In this document: piece after piece, positions 23,162 to 35,397 of the stretch
How the letters are laid out: each line of letters opens with the position of its first letter
How positions within the stretch are numbered: the first letter of the stretch is position 1
DNA from: Alphaproteobacteria bacterium
GTDB taxonomy: Bacteria; Pseudomonadota; Alphaproteobacteria; Caulobacterales; Aquidulcibacteraceae
Assembly: GCA_016124255.1 (NCBI GenBank)
Contig: WGOB01000036.1
Location: forward strand, 1 to 56,972
Length of the DNA: 56,972 nucleotides
Reading direction: 5' to 3'
Made by a program: the position numbers and the translations under genes
The notes under the pieces: model-generated
What the model was told of the DNA's origin: nothing
Databases searched by the model: none
What the model saw: only the letters and a program-made list of their open reading frames with translations

Positions 23162-25830
23162 CACGGCTCCTCGATGGGCAAGCGGATGCGAATGAGCGCC
23201 CCCGGCGCATCCGCACGGTTCTCTGCTTCGATCGTTCCGCCCTGAGCGGCGAGAAAGCCGTGTGCGATCGCGAGGCCGAGCCCCGTACCTGGCGGGCGCC
23301 CGTCCCCTTCGGCCCCGCGCACGAACTTGTCAAACAAGCGTGGCAGCGCCGCCCGCGGGATGCCCGGCCCGTCGTCCCGCACTTCGATGACGACCGCGTG
23401 GCTTTCGCGGAACGCGCGGATCAGGACGCGGCCGCCCGGGCCAGCATACTTGCCGGCGTTCTCCAGCACGTTGACGAGCGCGCCTTCCGCCAGCGCGCTG
23501 TCGACCAATATCCGCGGCAGCCCCGACGACACGTCCCGAGAAACAGTCATGTCGGCGAGGGCGAAGCGAGCGCTCTCTATCGCCTGCTCGACGAGGACCG
23601 CCGCTTCCATCGCTTTGCGCCGGGCGCGGACGACGCCGGCGTCCAGGCGGCTCATGTCGAGGAGGTTGTCGATGAAACGCGAGAGCCGCGCGATCTCGGA
23701 CGACGCGGCGGCCAGCAATTGCGCCTGCGTTTGGGCGTCGTGCTTGTCGCCGTAGCGTTCGATGCTTTCGATAGAGCTACGGATCGCCGCAAGCGGTGTG
23801 CGCAGATCGTGCGACACCGACGAAAGTAGGGTGCCTTTGAGCCGCTCGCTTTCCGCCTCGATGCGCGCGTCAGCGGCCTCCTGGGCAAAGCGGGCGCGGT
23901 CGAGCGCTACACCGGCTTGAACGGCGATAAGGTCAAGGATGCGCCGTTGCTCGGGATCGAGACGCGCGGCCTCGTCCAAAGGGCGCACGCCGATGACGCC
24001 GACGAAGCCGCGCTCGCCCGGCACCGGGATGAACAGCCAGCGCGCGCCGTGCAGCGTGTCTGTGCCGCGGCCCGCGGCGCGGCGCTGCGCGAACGTCCAT
24101 TTGGCCGCCGCCAGATCGTCGGCGCCGAGCATCTCCGGTCCCGGCGCCTCGGCGATGAGTTCCAGTTCACCGTTCCGCGCCGACAGTACGACAACCCGCG
24201 CGAACAGAAGTTTCGACGCCATCTCTGCGGCCGAGGCGGCGATGTCGGATTCCTCCTCGGCGCCGACGAGGCCGCGGGCGTAGCTTTCGAGGTCTGCGGC
24301 CTGGCGCGCTTGACGGCGGGCGATGAGGGTCTGCGCCCGCACGCGCGCCGCGACGCCGCTCACCGCGATGCCGACGGCGAGGAAGAAGAACACAGCCCAC
24401 ACGTTCACCGGATCAGCGATGCGGAAGGTGTAGTATGGCTTGGTCAGTAAGAAGTTGTACGCGAGCGCTGCGCCGATTGCCGCGAACGCCGCCACCGAAG
24501 CGCCGTACCGCACCGCCGCTGCGATGATCGGGATCACGAAGACAAGAGAGATGTTCGGCAGGTCGATGGCGCGGTCGATCCAGACGCCGAACGCGGCCGC
24601 GACAGCCACGAAGAGCGACGCCATCACGTAGCCGCCCGGCTCGCCCAAGGGCGGGAGGCGCATCGCCTCGCCAAGGCCGGCGTCGGACTTTTTCTCTTCG
24701 CGGGGACAGATCTCGATGGCGATATCGCCGGCGCCGCGCACGAGCCGGCGGATGATCGAGCCGCGGAATACCTCGACCCAAAGCGGCCGCGACGCCGCGC
24801 CGACGACGATATGCGTGACATTGCGGTCGCGCGCGTGCGACAGAATCTCGCCGGCGGGATCGTCGCCATTGAGGCTGCGCGTCGTTGCGCCCAGTTCTTC
24901 GGCCAGGCGGAAAGCCTCCAATAGTCCGGCGCGCGCGTCTTTTGAGGCGCGTTCCGTTTCGGGCGTCGCGACGTGCACGGCCTCCCATGGCGCGCGCAAG
25001 CGATCGGCGAGGCGTTTCGCGCGGCGCACGACAGTGAGCGCCGCGGGCGTGGGATCGATGCAGGCAAGGATGCGGTCGCTCGCCTCCCACGGGCCTTCGA
25101 TGCCGTGCAGGGCCATGTGCGCGCGCATAGCTTCGTCCACGCGCTCGGCGGTGCGGCGCAGCGCGAGTTCGCGGAGAGCGGTGATGTTGCCTTCGGTGAA
25201 AAAGTTAGCGAGCGCGCGCTGGGCCGCCTCCTGCGGATAGACTTTGCCTTCACGCAGGCGCTGCTGCAGCTCTTCTGGGGTGATGTCGACCAACTCGATG
25301 TCGTCGGCGAGGTCGAGGATCGAGTCCGGCACAGTCTCGCGCACCTGCACGCCGGTGATCTTGGCGACGATGTCGTTGGCGCTTTCCAGGTGCTGCACGT
25401 TCATGGTGGAATAGACGTCGATCCCGCACGCGAGGATCTCCTGCACGTCCATCCAGCGCTTGGGATGAAGCAGCCGTTCGGCGTTGGTGTGCGCGAGTTC
25501 GTCGATCAGCACGAGCTGCGGACGGCGCTTCAGCACGGCATCGAGATCGAGTTCCTTGAGCACGCGGCCGCGATAGTCGATGTGGCGGCGCGGGATGAGT
25601 TCGAGCCCGTGGATGAGGCTTTGCGTCTCACTGCGTCCGTGATGCTCGACGACGCCGATCGCGACATCGACGCCCTCGCGCTTCTTGTCGTGCGCTTCGA
25701 GCAGCATCTCGTAGGTCTTGCCGACGCCCGGCGCCGCGCCCAGGAACAGCTTCATCCGGCCGCGGCCCTCTTTCGCCGCGCTCTTCAGGAGTGCGTCCGG
25801 CGACGGGCGGGCGGGGTCGGCGGCGGTCAT
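23161..25830 (-). CDS. kdpD: KdpD, potassium-sensing histidine kinase
   Basis: 889 residues, full length. Order: the KdpD sensor domain with Walker [14 protein letters not shown] (residues 31-43) and the LIDELAHTN motif, a USP-like domain ([20 protein letters not shown]), four transmembrane helices (about 395-500), a GAF-like region, and then HisKA with the phospho-acceptor His in [14 protein letters not shown] (His674). The HATPase domain follows ([26 protein letters not shown]). It senses K+ and ionic state and phosphorylates KdpE. It overlaps kdpC by 4 bases and kdpE by 1, completing a six-gene operon. Confidence 0.97.
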   Translation of the reverse strand: MTAADPARPSPDALLKSAAKEGRGRMKLFLGAAPGVGKTYEMLLEAHDKKREGVDVAIGVVEHHGRSETQSLIHGLELIPRRHIDYRGRVLKELDLDAVLKRRPQLVLIDELAHTNAERLLHPKRWMDVQEILACGIDVYSTMNVQHLESANDIVAKITGVQVRETVPDSILDLADDIELVDITPEELQQRLREGKVYPQEAAQRALANFFTEGNITALRELALRRTAERVDEAMRAHMALHGIEGPWEASDRILACIDPTPAALTVVRRAKRLADRLRAPWEAVHVATPETERASKDARAGLLEAFRLAEELGATTRSLNGDDPAGEILSHARDRNVTHIVVGAASRPLWVEVFRGSIIRRLVRGAGDIAIEICPREEKKSDAGLGEAMRLPPLGEPGGYVMASLFVAVAAAFGVWIDRAIDLPNISLVFVIPIIAAAVRYGASVAAFAAIGAALAYNFLLTKPYYTFRIADPVNVWAVFFFLAVGIAVSGVAARVRAQTLIARRQARQAADLESYARGLVGAEEESDIAASAAEMASKLLFARVVVLSARNGELELIAEAPGPEMLGADDLAAAKWTFAQRRAAGRGTDTLHGARWLFIPVPGERGFVGVIGVRPLDEAARLDPEQRRILDLIAVQAGVALDRARFAQEAADARIEAESERLKGTLLSSVSHDLRTPLAAIRSSIESIERYGDKHDAQTQAQLLAAASSEIARLSRFIDNLLDMSRLDAGVVRARRKAMEAAVLVEQAIESARFALADMTVSRDVSSGLPRILVDSALAEGALVNVLENAGKYAGPGGRVLIRAFRESHAVVIEVRDDGPGIPRAALPRLFDKFVRGAEGDGRPPGTGLGLAIAHGFLAAQGGTIEAENRADAPGALIRIRLPIEEP

Positions 25831-26390
25831 GACACGGCGTCGTCGAGGGCGAGATTGAGGCGCAGCACGTTGACTACAGGCTCTCCGAGCACGCCTAGAA
25901 ATGGGCCTTCCGTGTGCTGATCGACAAGAGCCGCGACGTCGGCCTCGGACATATTCCGTGCGCGCGCCACCCGTGCCGTTTGCGCCTGCGCCGCGGCAGG
26001 CGAGATGTGCGGATCGAGCCCGGAGCCCGAGGCGGTCGCGAGATCGACGGGGATCGGCCCTTCGACGCCGGCGGCGCGCAACCGCGCGGCGTCGGCCTTG
26101 ACCCGATCGGCGAGCGCTTGCGACGTCGGCCCGAGATTCAAGCCTGAAGACGCTGAAGCGTCGTAACCCTCCCCCGCTGCGGACGGGCGCGGCCAGAAAT
26201 AGCGCTCGCCCGTGAAGCGCTGCCCGATGAGCGCGGAGCCGACGACGCGGCCGTCGCGCACGATCAGGCTGCCATTGGCCTGGTGCGGAAGGAGCGCCTG
26301 CGCCGCACCCGTGATCGCCAACGGATAGGCGAGCCCGAAGAGGAGCGTGAAGAGCGCTAGGAGAACGAGGGCGGGGCGAAGATGCGACAT
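25827..26390 (-). CDS. kdpC: KdpC, potassium-transporting ATPase subunit C
   Basis: 187 residues: one N-terminal membrane helix ([20 protein letters not shown]) and a periplasmic domain with typical motifs ([60 protein letters not shown]). KdpC stabilises the KdpA/KdpB complex and raises ATP affinity. It starts 2 bases after the kdpB stop and overlaps kdpD by 4 bases. Confidence 0.97.
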   Translation of the reverse strand: MSHLRPALVLLALFTLLFGLAYPLAITGAAQALLPHQANGSLIVRDGRVVGSALIGQRFTGERYFWPRPSAAGEGYDASASSGLNLGPTSQALADRVKADAARLRAAGVEGPIPVDLATASGSGLDPHISPAAAQAQTARVARARNMSEADVAALVDQHTEGPFLGVLGEPVVNVLRLNLALDDAVS

Positions 26391-26392
26391 GT

Positions 26393-28450
<2,058 letters not shown>

Positions 28451-28457
28451 GGTGCGC

Positions 28458-30173
28458 CTAGAAGAGTTCGCCGCGCAGCATCGAAAAATGCTCCGCAACG
28501 GGGCCGAGCGCGAGCGCGGGAAAGAAGGTGAGACCGCCGGAGATCAAGATGACGCCGACGGCGAGCCCGAAGAAAAGCGGGCCGTGTGTCGGGAACGTGC
28601 CTTCGCTTGCCGCGACTTTCGGCTTCGCCGCCACCGCGCCGGCGACTGCGAGCATCGGCACGATCATGGCGAAGCGCCCGATCAGCATCGCGATGCCGAG
28701 CGTGACGTTCCAGAACGGCGTGTTGGCAGTGAGGCCGGCGAAGGCCGAGCCGTTGTTCCCGGCCGCTGAAGAATAGGCGTAGAGCATTTCCGAAAAGCCG
28801 TGCGGGCCGGCGTCGTTCGGGCCGCCGCCACCGGCGCTGCGCCATTCGGGGACGGCCGCCGCAAGCGCGGTGAAACCGAGGATCGCCGCCGGCACGCACA
28901 GGATCGCGAGCATGGTGAGCTTCATCTCGCGGGCGTCGATCTTCTTGCCCAGATATTCCGGCGTACGCCCGACCATCAGCCCGGCTACGAAGACCGCGAG
29001 GATCGCGTACAGAAGGAAGCCGTAGAGGCCCGCGCCCACGCCGCCGACGATGATCTCGCCGAGCTGGATATTGAACAGGGGCACCAACCCGCCCAGCGGC
29101 ATGAAGCTGTCATGCATGGAATTGACCGCGCCGCAGGAGGCGGCCGTGGTGATCGCGGCGAAGAGCGCCGAAGCCGCGATTCCGAACCGCACTTCTTTGC
29201 CTTCCATGTTGCCGCTCGCGCCATCGAGCCCCGCAAGCGCAAGATTTGCCTGCGCTTCCGCCCAATAGGCGAGCGTGACGCCCGCGATGAACAGCACGCC
29301 CATCGCAGCCAGGATCGCCCGGCCCTGACGCTCATCGCCAACCATGCGGCCAAGCACGTTCGTCAGCGCCGCGCCGATGGCGAAGATGGAGACCATTTGC
29401 ACGAAGTTCGCCAGCGCGGTGGGGTTCTCGAACGGATGGGCCGCGTTGACGTTGAAAAAGCCGCCGCCATTGGTGCCGAGCATCTTGATCGCGACTTGGC
29501 TCGCGACCGGCCCCAGCGCGATGGTCTGCTCGCCGCCTTCAAGGGTCCCCGCCGCCGCGTCTGCAACAAGCGTCTGCGGCATGCCTTGCGACACGAGGAA
29601 GAGCGCGTAGCCGATGCAGATCGGCAGCAGCACATAGAGATTGATGCGGGTGAGATCAGTCCAGAAATTTCCGATGGCGTCGGCGCGCGAGCGTGCAAAT
29701 GCACGGATGAACGCCACCGCGAGCGCGATGCCCGTGGCGGCGGAAAGGAAATTCTGCACGGTGAGACCGGCCATTTGGCTGAAATGCGAGAGCGTCGTCT
29801 CGCCGCCATAGCTCTGCCAATTCGTGTTGGTCACAAACGACATCGCCGTGTTGAATGCGAGGTGGTCCGAAACCGGCCCAAAGGCCTGCGGATTGAGCGG
29901 CAAGACATGCTGCAGGCGCAGAATCGCATAGAGCAGCGCAAAGCCCGCGGCGTTGAACGCGAGCATGGAAAGCGCATAGCCCTTCCAACTTTGCTCACGC
30001 GCCGGATTGACTCCGGCCGCGCCGTAGAATGCCGTCTCCACCGGCTTGAGCACTGGCGAAAGCCAGGTGCGCTCGCCCGCCATCACCCTGGTCAGGTAGC
30101 CGCCCAGAGGTCGTGCGAGCGCAGCGACGACCACAACGAAGACCAGAATCTGTGTCCAGCCTAGCCACGTCAT
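28458..30173 (-). CDS. kdpA: KdpA, potassium-binding subunit of the Kdp ATPase
   Basis: 571 residues, about ten transmembrane helices. The four selectivity-filter-like repeats are visible: [57 protein letters not shown] and [15 protein letters not shown]. It forms the K+ channel-like entry of the complex. Its ATG overlaps the kdpF stop by one base (TGATG). The family match is complete, with no frameshift. Confidence 0.98.
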   Translation of the reverse strand: MTWLGWTQILVFVVVVAALARPLGGYLTRVMAGERTWLSPVLKPVETAFYGAAGVNPAREQSWKGYALSMLAFNAAGFALLYAILRLQHVLPLNPQAFGPVSDHLAFNTAMSFVTNTNWQSYGGETTLSHFSQMAGLTVQNFLSAATGIALAVAFIRAFARSRADAIGNFWTDLTRINLYVLLPICIGYALFLVSQGMPQTLVADAAAGTLEGGEQTIALGPVASQVAIKMLGTNGGGFFNVNAAHPFENPTALANFVQMVSIFAIGAALTNVLGRMVGDERQGRAILAAMGVLFIAGVTLAYWAEAQANLALAGLDGASGNMEGKEVRFGIAASALFAAITTAASCGAVNSMHDSFMPLGGLVPLFNIQLGEIIVGGVGAGLYGFLLYAILAVFVAGLMVGRTPEYLGKKIDAREMKLTMLAILCVPAAILGFTALAAAVPEWRSAGGGGPNDAGPHGFSEMLYAYSSAAGNNGSAFAGLTANTPFWNVTLGIAMLIGRFAMIVPMLAVAGAVAAKPKVAASEGTFPTHGPLFFGLAVGVILISGGLTFFPALALGPVAEHFSMLRGELF

Positions 30174-30262
30174 CAGAATCTCTCCGGACGCAGCAGCGCG
30201 ATCAGCAGATAAACGAAGACGAGTGCGGCCGCGGCGCCGCCGAGCACGAGATCAAGCGCCAT
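30173..30262 (-). CDS. kdpF: KdpF, 29-residue membrane subunit
   Basis: A single-helix peptide, [20 protein letters not shown] then ALLRPERF. The end ([12 protein letters not shown]) is the KdpF signature. KdpF is a lipid-like stabiliser of the Kdp complex. The start ATG overlaps the stop of an upstream 27-residue ORF (TGATG) and its own stop overlaps kdpA in the same way, so three genes are chained by one-base overlaps. Missed by length-limited gene finding. Confidence 0.93.
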   Translation of the reverse strand: MALDLVLGGAAAALVFVYLLIALLRPERF

Positions 30263-30345
30263 CACGCGCGCCCGCAGCCCAGGGCGTAGAGCGCCATGAG
30301 CGCAAAGCCGCCCAATCCGAGCACGAGATAAAGGATATCGCCCAT
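30262..30345 (-). CDS. 27-residue putative membrane peptide heading the kdp operon
   Basis: MGDILYLVLGLGGFALMALY followed by ALGCGRA. It is one hydrophobic helix with an acidic N-terminus and a Cys/Arg tail. It has one of the best ribosome-binding sites in the window: GGAGGTGA ends about 6 bases before the ATG. Its stop overlaps the kdpF start by one base, so it is the first translated frame of the kdp transcript. It is not KdpF, which follows. It may be a second small subunit or a leader peptide that controls kdp translation. Coding is inferred from RBS, overlap and hydrophobic pattern. Confidence 0.7.
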   Translation of the reverse strand: MGDILYLVLGLGGFALMALYALGCGRA

Positions 30346-30489
30346 CGCCGGTCACCTCCGCCGCCGCGCGGCCACGGCGGATATGGATCAGGCGCGCATA
30401 GGAATTCGATGCGGTTGGAGTTAAATCCATCGACCCGCTGGTTAGGGCCAATGACGGCTGCAGAGGCCGCACGTTGCTACGAGCGACCG

Positions 30490-30515
30490 GACTGGCGGCC
30501 CCAAAGCCGCCAGTC
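30490..30515. other. Perfect hairpin in the kdp upstream region
   Basis: A 10-bp stem GACTGGCGGC/GCCGCCAGTC with loop CCCAAA. It lies 71 bases after the start side of the DJ-1 gene's 3' region (that gene's stop is at 30561, minus strand) and about 145 bases upstream of the first kdp frame. There is no T tract, but it could mark the 3' end of the minus-strand DJ-1 transcript and insulate the kdp promoter. Confidence 0.5.
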
Positions 30516-30560
30516 GCACCCGGGGGTTGCCATGGGCCGCCTTTCGCCCCTTCTGATCGT

Positions 30561-31403
30561 TCAGCGTGCGCTTTGCGCAACCTCTCGCACCATTCCTTCA
30601 AACGGTGCGAGCATGTCAGCCATGGCGCGCGACACGTCCGGCGGCGCGCTTATCAGCGTACCGGCGTCATAGGGCGGCGCCGGCGCGTACTCAGCCTGCA
30701 GCTGAATGGCCCGGGCGTAGTTTGCGCCACGCAGCCGCCCAATCAGCGCAAGTCCGAAATCAAGACCGGCGGAGACGCCCGCGCCGGTGACCACGTTGCC
30801 GTCCGTCACCACGCGTTCGTGTACGGGCGTGGCGCCGAAAGCCGGCAGCGTGTCGATTGCAGCCCAATGCGACGTGGCGCGCTTGCCGCGCAAGAGGCCG
30901 GCTTGTCCAAGGACAAGCGAGCCCGTGCACACGCTGGTGATGTGACGTGCGCGTGAGCCGCGATCGGCCACGAAGGCGACGATCCTTGGATCGCGCATGG
31001 CGTTGAGCGTCCCCATCAAGCCGCCCGGCGTGAACAGCACGTCGAGATCGCGGGGGCAATCGTCGAATGTGACGGTCGGCGCGATGGCGAGCCCCAGATC
31101 GCTGGCGACGGGCGCGAGATCGGCCGCCGGCGTCACCAGATGAACGCGCGCGCCCATCATGCACGCGAACATATAATGTGGTCCAACGAGATCGAGCGCG
31201 GTGAAGCCCGGATAGAGCAGCATCGCGATTTGTTCCTCGCCGTACATCTGCAGATCAGGAATGGCGCCAAGCGCATCATGCGCGGCGTTGTCGCCAACGC
31301 GTTCGTCGGGCGGGCTTTGCGCCAGCGCGTCGCCCAGGGCGAGGTAGGCGCTAAGTGCGCCGCCCGCGGTCAGCGCCAACAGCGCGCGTCGATCAATAGC
31401 CAT
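30561..31403 (-). CDS. Exported DJ-1/PfpI family protein, isonitrile-hydratase-like
   Basis: 280 residues. A twin-arginine-like signal (MAIDRRALLALTAGG, cleavage near residue 29) precedes a DJ-1/PfpI domain. The three residues needed by bacterial isonitrile hydratase, which adds water to R-NC to give formamides, appear in matching places: Asp71 in LDLVGP, and Cys159-Thr160 in TSVCTGSLVLG followed by RATSHW. A GlxA-type regulator is excluded because there is no AraC domain. An exported location is unusual for this enzyme. It starts 12 bases after a TonB receptor gene and should be co-transcribed with it. Substrate is inference. Confidence 0.8.
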   Translation of the reverse strand: MAIDRRALLALTAGGALSAYLALGDALAQSPPDERVGDNAAHDALGAIPDLQMYGEEQIAMLLYPGFTALDLVGPHYMFACMMGARVHLVTPAADLAPVASDLGLAIAPTVTFDDCPRDLDVLFTPGGLMGTLNAMRDPRIVAFVADRGSRARHITSVCTGSLVLGQAGLLRGKRATSHWAAIDTLPAFGATPVHERVVTDGNVVTGAGVSAGLDFGLALIGRLRGANYARAIQLQAEYAPAPPYDAGTLISAPPDVSRAMADMLAPFEGMVREVAQSAR

Positions 31404-31415
31404 GGAGCTTCTCCT

Positions 31416-33520
31416 TCAGAAACGCGCTTCGAGCGAGACGAACGCGGTGCGCGGCTGGCCGGGACGGACAACGTCCTGGGCCAGGTATTGGTACGGTGTG
31501 AGGTAGTCTTCGTCGGTGAGATTAACGATGCTGAGCCCCAGCCGATACCGACTCCATTCATACGAGCCCTGGGCGTCGAACACGGTGTAGGCGTCGCCAA
31601 AGCCGACGTTCGCGTTGGCGGTGGGCGCAGCGCTTGAATGGGTTGCGCCCAGCCCGAGACCGAAACCGGCGAGCGCGCCGTCGCTGAAGCGATACCGCGC
31701 CGCAAGACGGCCCGACGTGTCCGGCACGCGGGCGAGCTGGTTGCCGACTGTGCTCGCGCCGGGAACATCGGTGTCACGCGTCACCGTGGCGTCGGTGGAA
31801 GCGAAGCTGCCGAGCACGGAGATGTTGGGCGTAGGTTCCAAGACCAGATCGAGCTCTACGCCCTTGCTCTCTTGCTCGCCGCCTTGGACGGACCCGAACG
31901 GCACAAGGAAGGAACCGACCGGAACATCGCTCCGCGTGATCTGGAACGCAGCGATCGTGCCGGACAAGCCAATGCCGCGCACGTCGAATTTCACGCCGGC
32001 TTCATAGCTTTCGCTTGTCTCGGGGACGGGCGGCTGGCCCATGTCGCCTGAGAAGAATAGCGTCAGCCGCGAGCCTGTCGCGTAGCCGGCGAACAGCGAA
32101 ACGCCGTCATTCAATCGGTAGGATACGCCGATGCGTGGATCGAAGCGCTCGTATGTTTCCTCAGTCAGCCTCGCCGCGCCGGCGACTTCCTGGATCTCGT
32201 ATTGCGAGTACCGGCCCGAAACGAGCACGCTGAGCCGTTCGCCGAATTTCAATTCGTCCTGCGCGTAGAGCGCCAGAGTGCGATAGTCGTTCTTCTGCGT
32301 GCCGGTGATCGGCGGGATCGCGCCGAAGGTCAGGCCGGCGGGTCCCAGGGCGTAGTCGATCACGCCGATCGGCGCGAAATCGAACCCGCTGCCGACATGG
32401 TAGTCGACTGTGTCCCAAGTGGCGCCGAGCAGCAGCGTGTGTCCGATGCTTCCAGTTCGCCCTTGCCAAAGCAGGCTGGCGTCCAGCGTAGTCTCGCTGA
32501 TTTCGGTCGGCAGCTGACCGCGAATGATCGCCGCCTCTGTGCCGCTCAGCGGGAAGAACGCCAGGTACGGGAACGAGGCGTATTCATCGAACGCGGATTC
32601 GTAGCGCCGCGCGCGCACGGTTCCACGCCACGCATTGCTGAAGCGGTGCGTCCACTCGGTCGTGAGCATGCGGTTTTCGATGGTGGTGTCTGGCGCGTCC
32701 GGGGCGCTAGTGAATTGAAACGGATCGACGTTCGGCAGGCGGGCGATCGCGGTGGGGAGGCCGGAATATTCCAGTTGCTCGATGCGTGTGTAGAGGCCGC
32801 GAACGATGACGGCGTCTTTAGGCGAAAGGCGCAAAGACAGGACCGGATAGGCGGCGAAGCGGTCGGTCGTCACCGCATCGAGATAGCTGTCGCTGCTGGA
32901 ATACTCCGCTGACAGGCGCAAGCCCGCGTCCTCGGAAAGCGGCGCGTTCCAGTCGAACCGGGGCGCGATGAGCGCGTCGCCGCCCGCGCGCACGCCCAGA
33001 TTCAGGAACGCATCCGCCGCCGGCGCTCGGCTGACAAGATTGATGAGACCACCGACCGGCGCGCCCGTGCCGCCGCCGAACAGGGTCGAGGTCGGGCCTT
33101 TCGCGATCTCAACGCGATCGACGCCGGCTAGACTCGAAGGATCGATCACGGCGGTGTCGCCATAGGCGACCAAGCCGTCGACAAAGATTTCCGCCTCGAA
33201 ACCGCGCACGATCGGATTGACCAAAACGGTTTCGGCCGGGTCATTGGGGACGACGCCGGACACATTGAGCACGGCGCCGGAGAGCGTTTGCAGCTCCTGC
33301 TCGCGCAGCAGCGTCGGCGTCAGCACTTGGATGGATCGCGGCACGTCAATGAGCGGCGTCGGCGTACAGAGACCGGGCCGGTTTCGGAATAGCCCGGTCG
33401 CTGACCGGTCACCACGATTTCGTCGGCGGCCCAGGAGACGTCGTCGCGCGAGTCTTGCGCAACAGCGAGCGGGGGCGCGGCGCACAAGGCGGCCGCGGTC
33501 AACAGCAGGAAGCGTTTCAT
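31416..33520 (-). pseudogene. TonB-dependent receptor (siderophore type), frameshifted near the N-terminus
   Basis: The signal peptide (KRFLLLTAAALCAAPPLAVA) and TonB-box-like DEIVVTGQRPGY are in one frame from the ATG at 33520. The plug and barrel (TPTPLIDVPRSIQVLTPTLL, VNPIVRGFEAEIFVDGL, VEIAKGPTSTLFGGGTGAPV, ending FVSLEARF) are in another. The switch falls near 33355-33375, between GYSETGPVS and CTPTPLID, where homologues continue without a break. The barrel is otherwise complete. It may be a recent pseudogene or a sequencing error. The plug resembles FpvA/FhuE-type metallophore receptors. It lies between a DUF2946-like gene and the DJ-1 gene on the same strand. Confidence 0.8.
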
Positions 33521-33604
33521 GTGTGCGTGTGCTTTCTGACAAAAGACGCAGGTCGGCGCGCGCAAAAGCGCCCGCGAGCTTGGCCGCGTGCTGCGGCGAT
33601 GGCG

Positions 33605-34048
33605 TCAGGTCAGAGACGGCGGGCCTGTAGCCCAGGGCGGCGGCGCCGCGAGCCCACGAACCGTGATGAGCGCCGCATGGGGCGGCGCGTCTAAGCCGCG
33701 GCCAGGGCCCAAGGCCCACGATGTCGGAAAGGCCGGCGGCGGAGACGCATGCACGGACGCCGCGAACCCACAAGGCGCGTCGTGTTTCGGGGTTTGAACG
33801 GGCGTTGGCGCCCCAGGGTCATCGGGATCGACGACAGCCCCAGTGCGTAGGTCAAGAGTCGCCTCAACCGGTCCCTGCCCGGAGCAGAGCGTGATTGTAA
33901 GGGTGTGAGCTTGTGCATCGGGGGCCAACATGTAGCCGGCCGGGACAAGCTCTCGCGCAAACATAGCCAGCAGCGCGAGCGCTGCAAAGAGCTGGGCGAA
34001 CCCGGCGCGGCGATGACGCGACCCTCTTGGCACACGTCCTTGTGACAC
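33605..34048 (-). CDS. DUF2946-like protein, exported or membrane-anchored
   Basis: 147 residues. One N-terminal helix (AQLFAALALLAMFARELVPAG) is followed by YMLAPDAQAHTLTITLCSGQGP and a small Cys/His segment (KHDAPCGFAA). This layout (LVPAGYM, TLCSG, HxxCxFA) matches DUF2946, a family often found beside copper-linked TonB receptors. GTG start at 34048; a GTG at 34033 is an alternative. Metal binding is suggested by the His/Cys motif only. It precedes the TonB receptor gene by 84 bases on the same strand. Confidence 0.7.
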   Translation of the reverse strand: MSQGRVPRGSRHRRAGFAQLFAALALLAMFARELVPAGYMLAPDAQAHTLTITLCSGQGPVEATLDLRTGAVVDPDDPGAPTPVQTPKHDAPCGFAASVHASPPPAFPTSWALGPGRGLDAPPHAALITVRGLAAPPPWATGPPSLT

Positions 34049-34211
34049 GGCGCATCCGGATCGGCCACGACGACAATGTCGCGGACGCGCTTAGTGACTG
34101 TCTTCGGCGATCTCGCGCCGCCGTGGGGTCGACCAGACGATCCGCCGGATTTATGCGACCCCGCCGCTTGAGAGAAAACGGGTTAAGTCCGGCTCTGGCC
34201 CTTTCCCGTCG

Positions 34212-34865
34212 TTGACGTGGGTTGGTATCCGGGCCTTAGCTGTCGGCGTGAAGGATAGACAAGATGCATTACGCGCCATCGACGCCGCTTGGCCCCAAAT
34301 CTGCGGTGAGTGCTTAGCCGTATTGGGTTCGGAGCTTCACTATCAAGCGATGATCTATCATGCACTTAGAACAACGGGACAGGTTCCTGTCGAACAACTT
34401 GGGATGAACGTTAAGCAGTGGATTCCAGACGTTCAATCCGAGCTTTTTAGGCACTTTGACCTGCGGAAGCGTGAGGCCTACCGAGGCGGGTTCGAACCAA
34501 TCCCTGATATCGTAATCTTCTCAAATTCCGTGGGCGGCGATTGGCGCAGGCGTCGGCGCGAACACACGATTGCTTGTATGCTGGCAGTGATCGAAGTTAA
34601 GGCCTCGGAGCGTGCAGGGAAGCACCTATCTCGGGCAGAAGTATGCGCGGACATTCGCAAGTTGGCCGCACATCGAGAAGAGGCCCTGTTCCTTGGCCAT
34701 GATTTCCATCCGGTCATGCTGGTCATCGACTCCGCACGTGAAGCACGGGAACGAATGACTTCGGTAGATGTTTTGGTCGCTCGCGATTTGGCCCGCGAAC
34801 TCAGTATTGAGTGGCGCTATGTTTCACCCGACGATTGCCACCTAGATCGACCGTGTGCCGAATGA
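34212..34865 (+). CDS. PD-(D/E)xK nuclease-like hypothetical protein
   Basis: 217 residues, codon use less GC-rich than its neighbours. I see a plausible PD-(D/E)xK core: Asp99 in EPIPDIVIFSN and Glu128/Lys130 in LAVIEVKASE, followed by a helix with DIRKLAAHREEA. The order and spacing fit restriction-endonuclease-like folds used in defence and DNA repair. No named family is recognised. A GTG at 34248 is an alternative start. It overlaps the next gene by 4 bases (ATGA) and lies 0.5 kb from an integrase, so it is probably mobile-element cargo. Confidence 0.65.
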   Translation: MTWVGIRALAVGVKDRQDALRAIDAAWPQICGECLAVLGSELHYQAMIYHALRTTGQVPVEQLGMNVKQWIPDVQSELFRHFDLRKREAYRGGFEPIPDIVIFSNSVGGDWRRRRREHTIACMLAVIEVKASERAGKHLSRAEVCADIRKLAAHREEALFLGHDFHPVMLVIDSAREARERMTSVDVLVARDLARELSIEWRYVSPDDCHLDRPCAE

Positions 34866-35248
34866 CCGTTCCCGGCGATCTTTGGCCGCTTGTGCCCGGC
34901 CGGCGAACGTCTGTTTTGCGGCGCGATCTGGCCAACGACTGCTTCTGGGATGTTCCACTCGTTGCCAACTGCAGGGAGGGGATCGGTCAGTCCGGCGTGA
35001 CGGATCGACTGGCGTGCTTTGGCCCGATGCGGACATTCGACGGGATGATTGAAGCGAAAGCAGGCTGCCGAACGACCCCGGGCGTGTTGAGGATCGACGA
35101 AGAGGACAAAGTGCGCGTGACTCAGGATCTCGACAATCCATTTGCCCAACATCTGATCGACGAGGGGCACCGGGCTGTCCAACGCTACATCCGGCGCCTA
35201 GAGCAGTTCGGTGTTGATTGGGAGCAACCGTCCGGCAACAATCCTTAG
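34862..35248 (+). CDS. Hypothetical protein coupled to the nuclease-like gene
   Basis: 128 residues, no recognised domain. It has several Cys/Trp-containing segments (NDCFWDVPLVANC, DRLACFGPMRTFDGM) and a helical C-terminus (AQHLIDEGHRAVQRYIRRLEQ). The ATG overlaps the stop of the nuclease-like gene (ATGA), so the two are translated together and probably work together. No membrane segment or signal peptide. Base composition and position next to an integrase suggest recent acquisition. Confidence 0.6.
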   Translation: MTVPGDLWPLVPGRRTSVLRRDLANDCFWDVPLVANCREGIGQSGVTDRLACFGPMRTFDGMIEAKAGCRTTPGVLRIDEEDKVRVTQDLDNPFAQHLIDEGHRAVQRYIRRLEQFGVDWEQPSGNNP

Positions 35249-35397
35249 AAATCGTGCGGAGCGTTGCGCACGCCACTGCAGCCGCAACAGGCGTTGATTC
35301 CCAAGGCCCGGCGGATGGGCTGCCTTAGGCGCCGCAGCGCCGCAAGCATAACAGCCGTTGCTGCATTTGATAGTGAACGGCGAGAGCGGGGCTGCAA

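Noticed and set aside
23917-25920. Plus-strand open frames antisense to kdpD
   Set aside because: kdpD is full length and intact on the other strand; the antisense frames show no family and only reflect high third-position GC.
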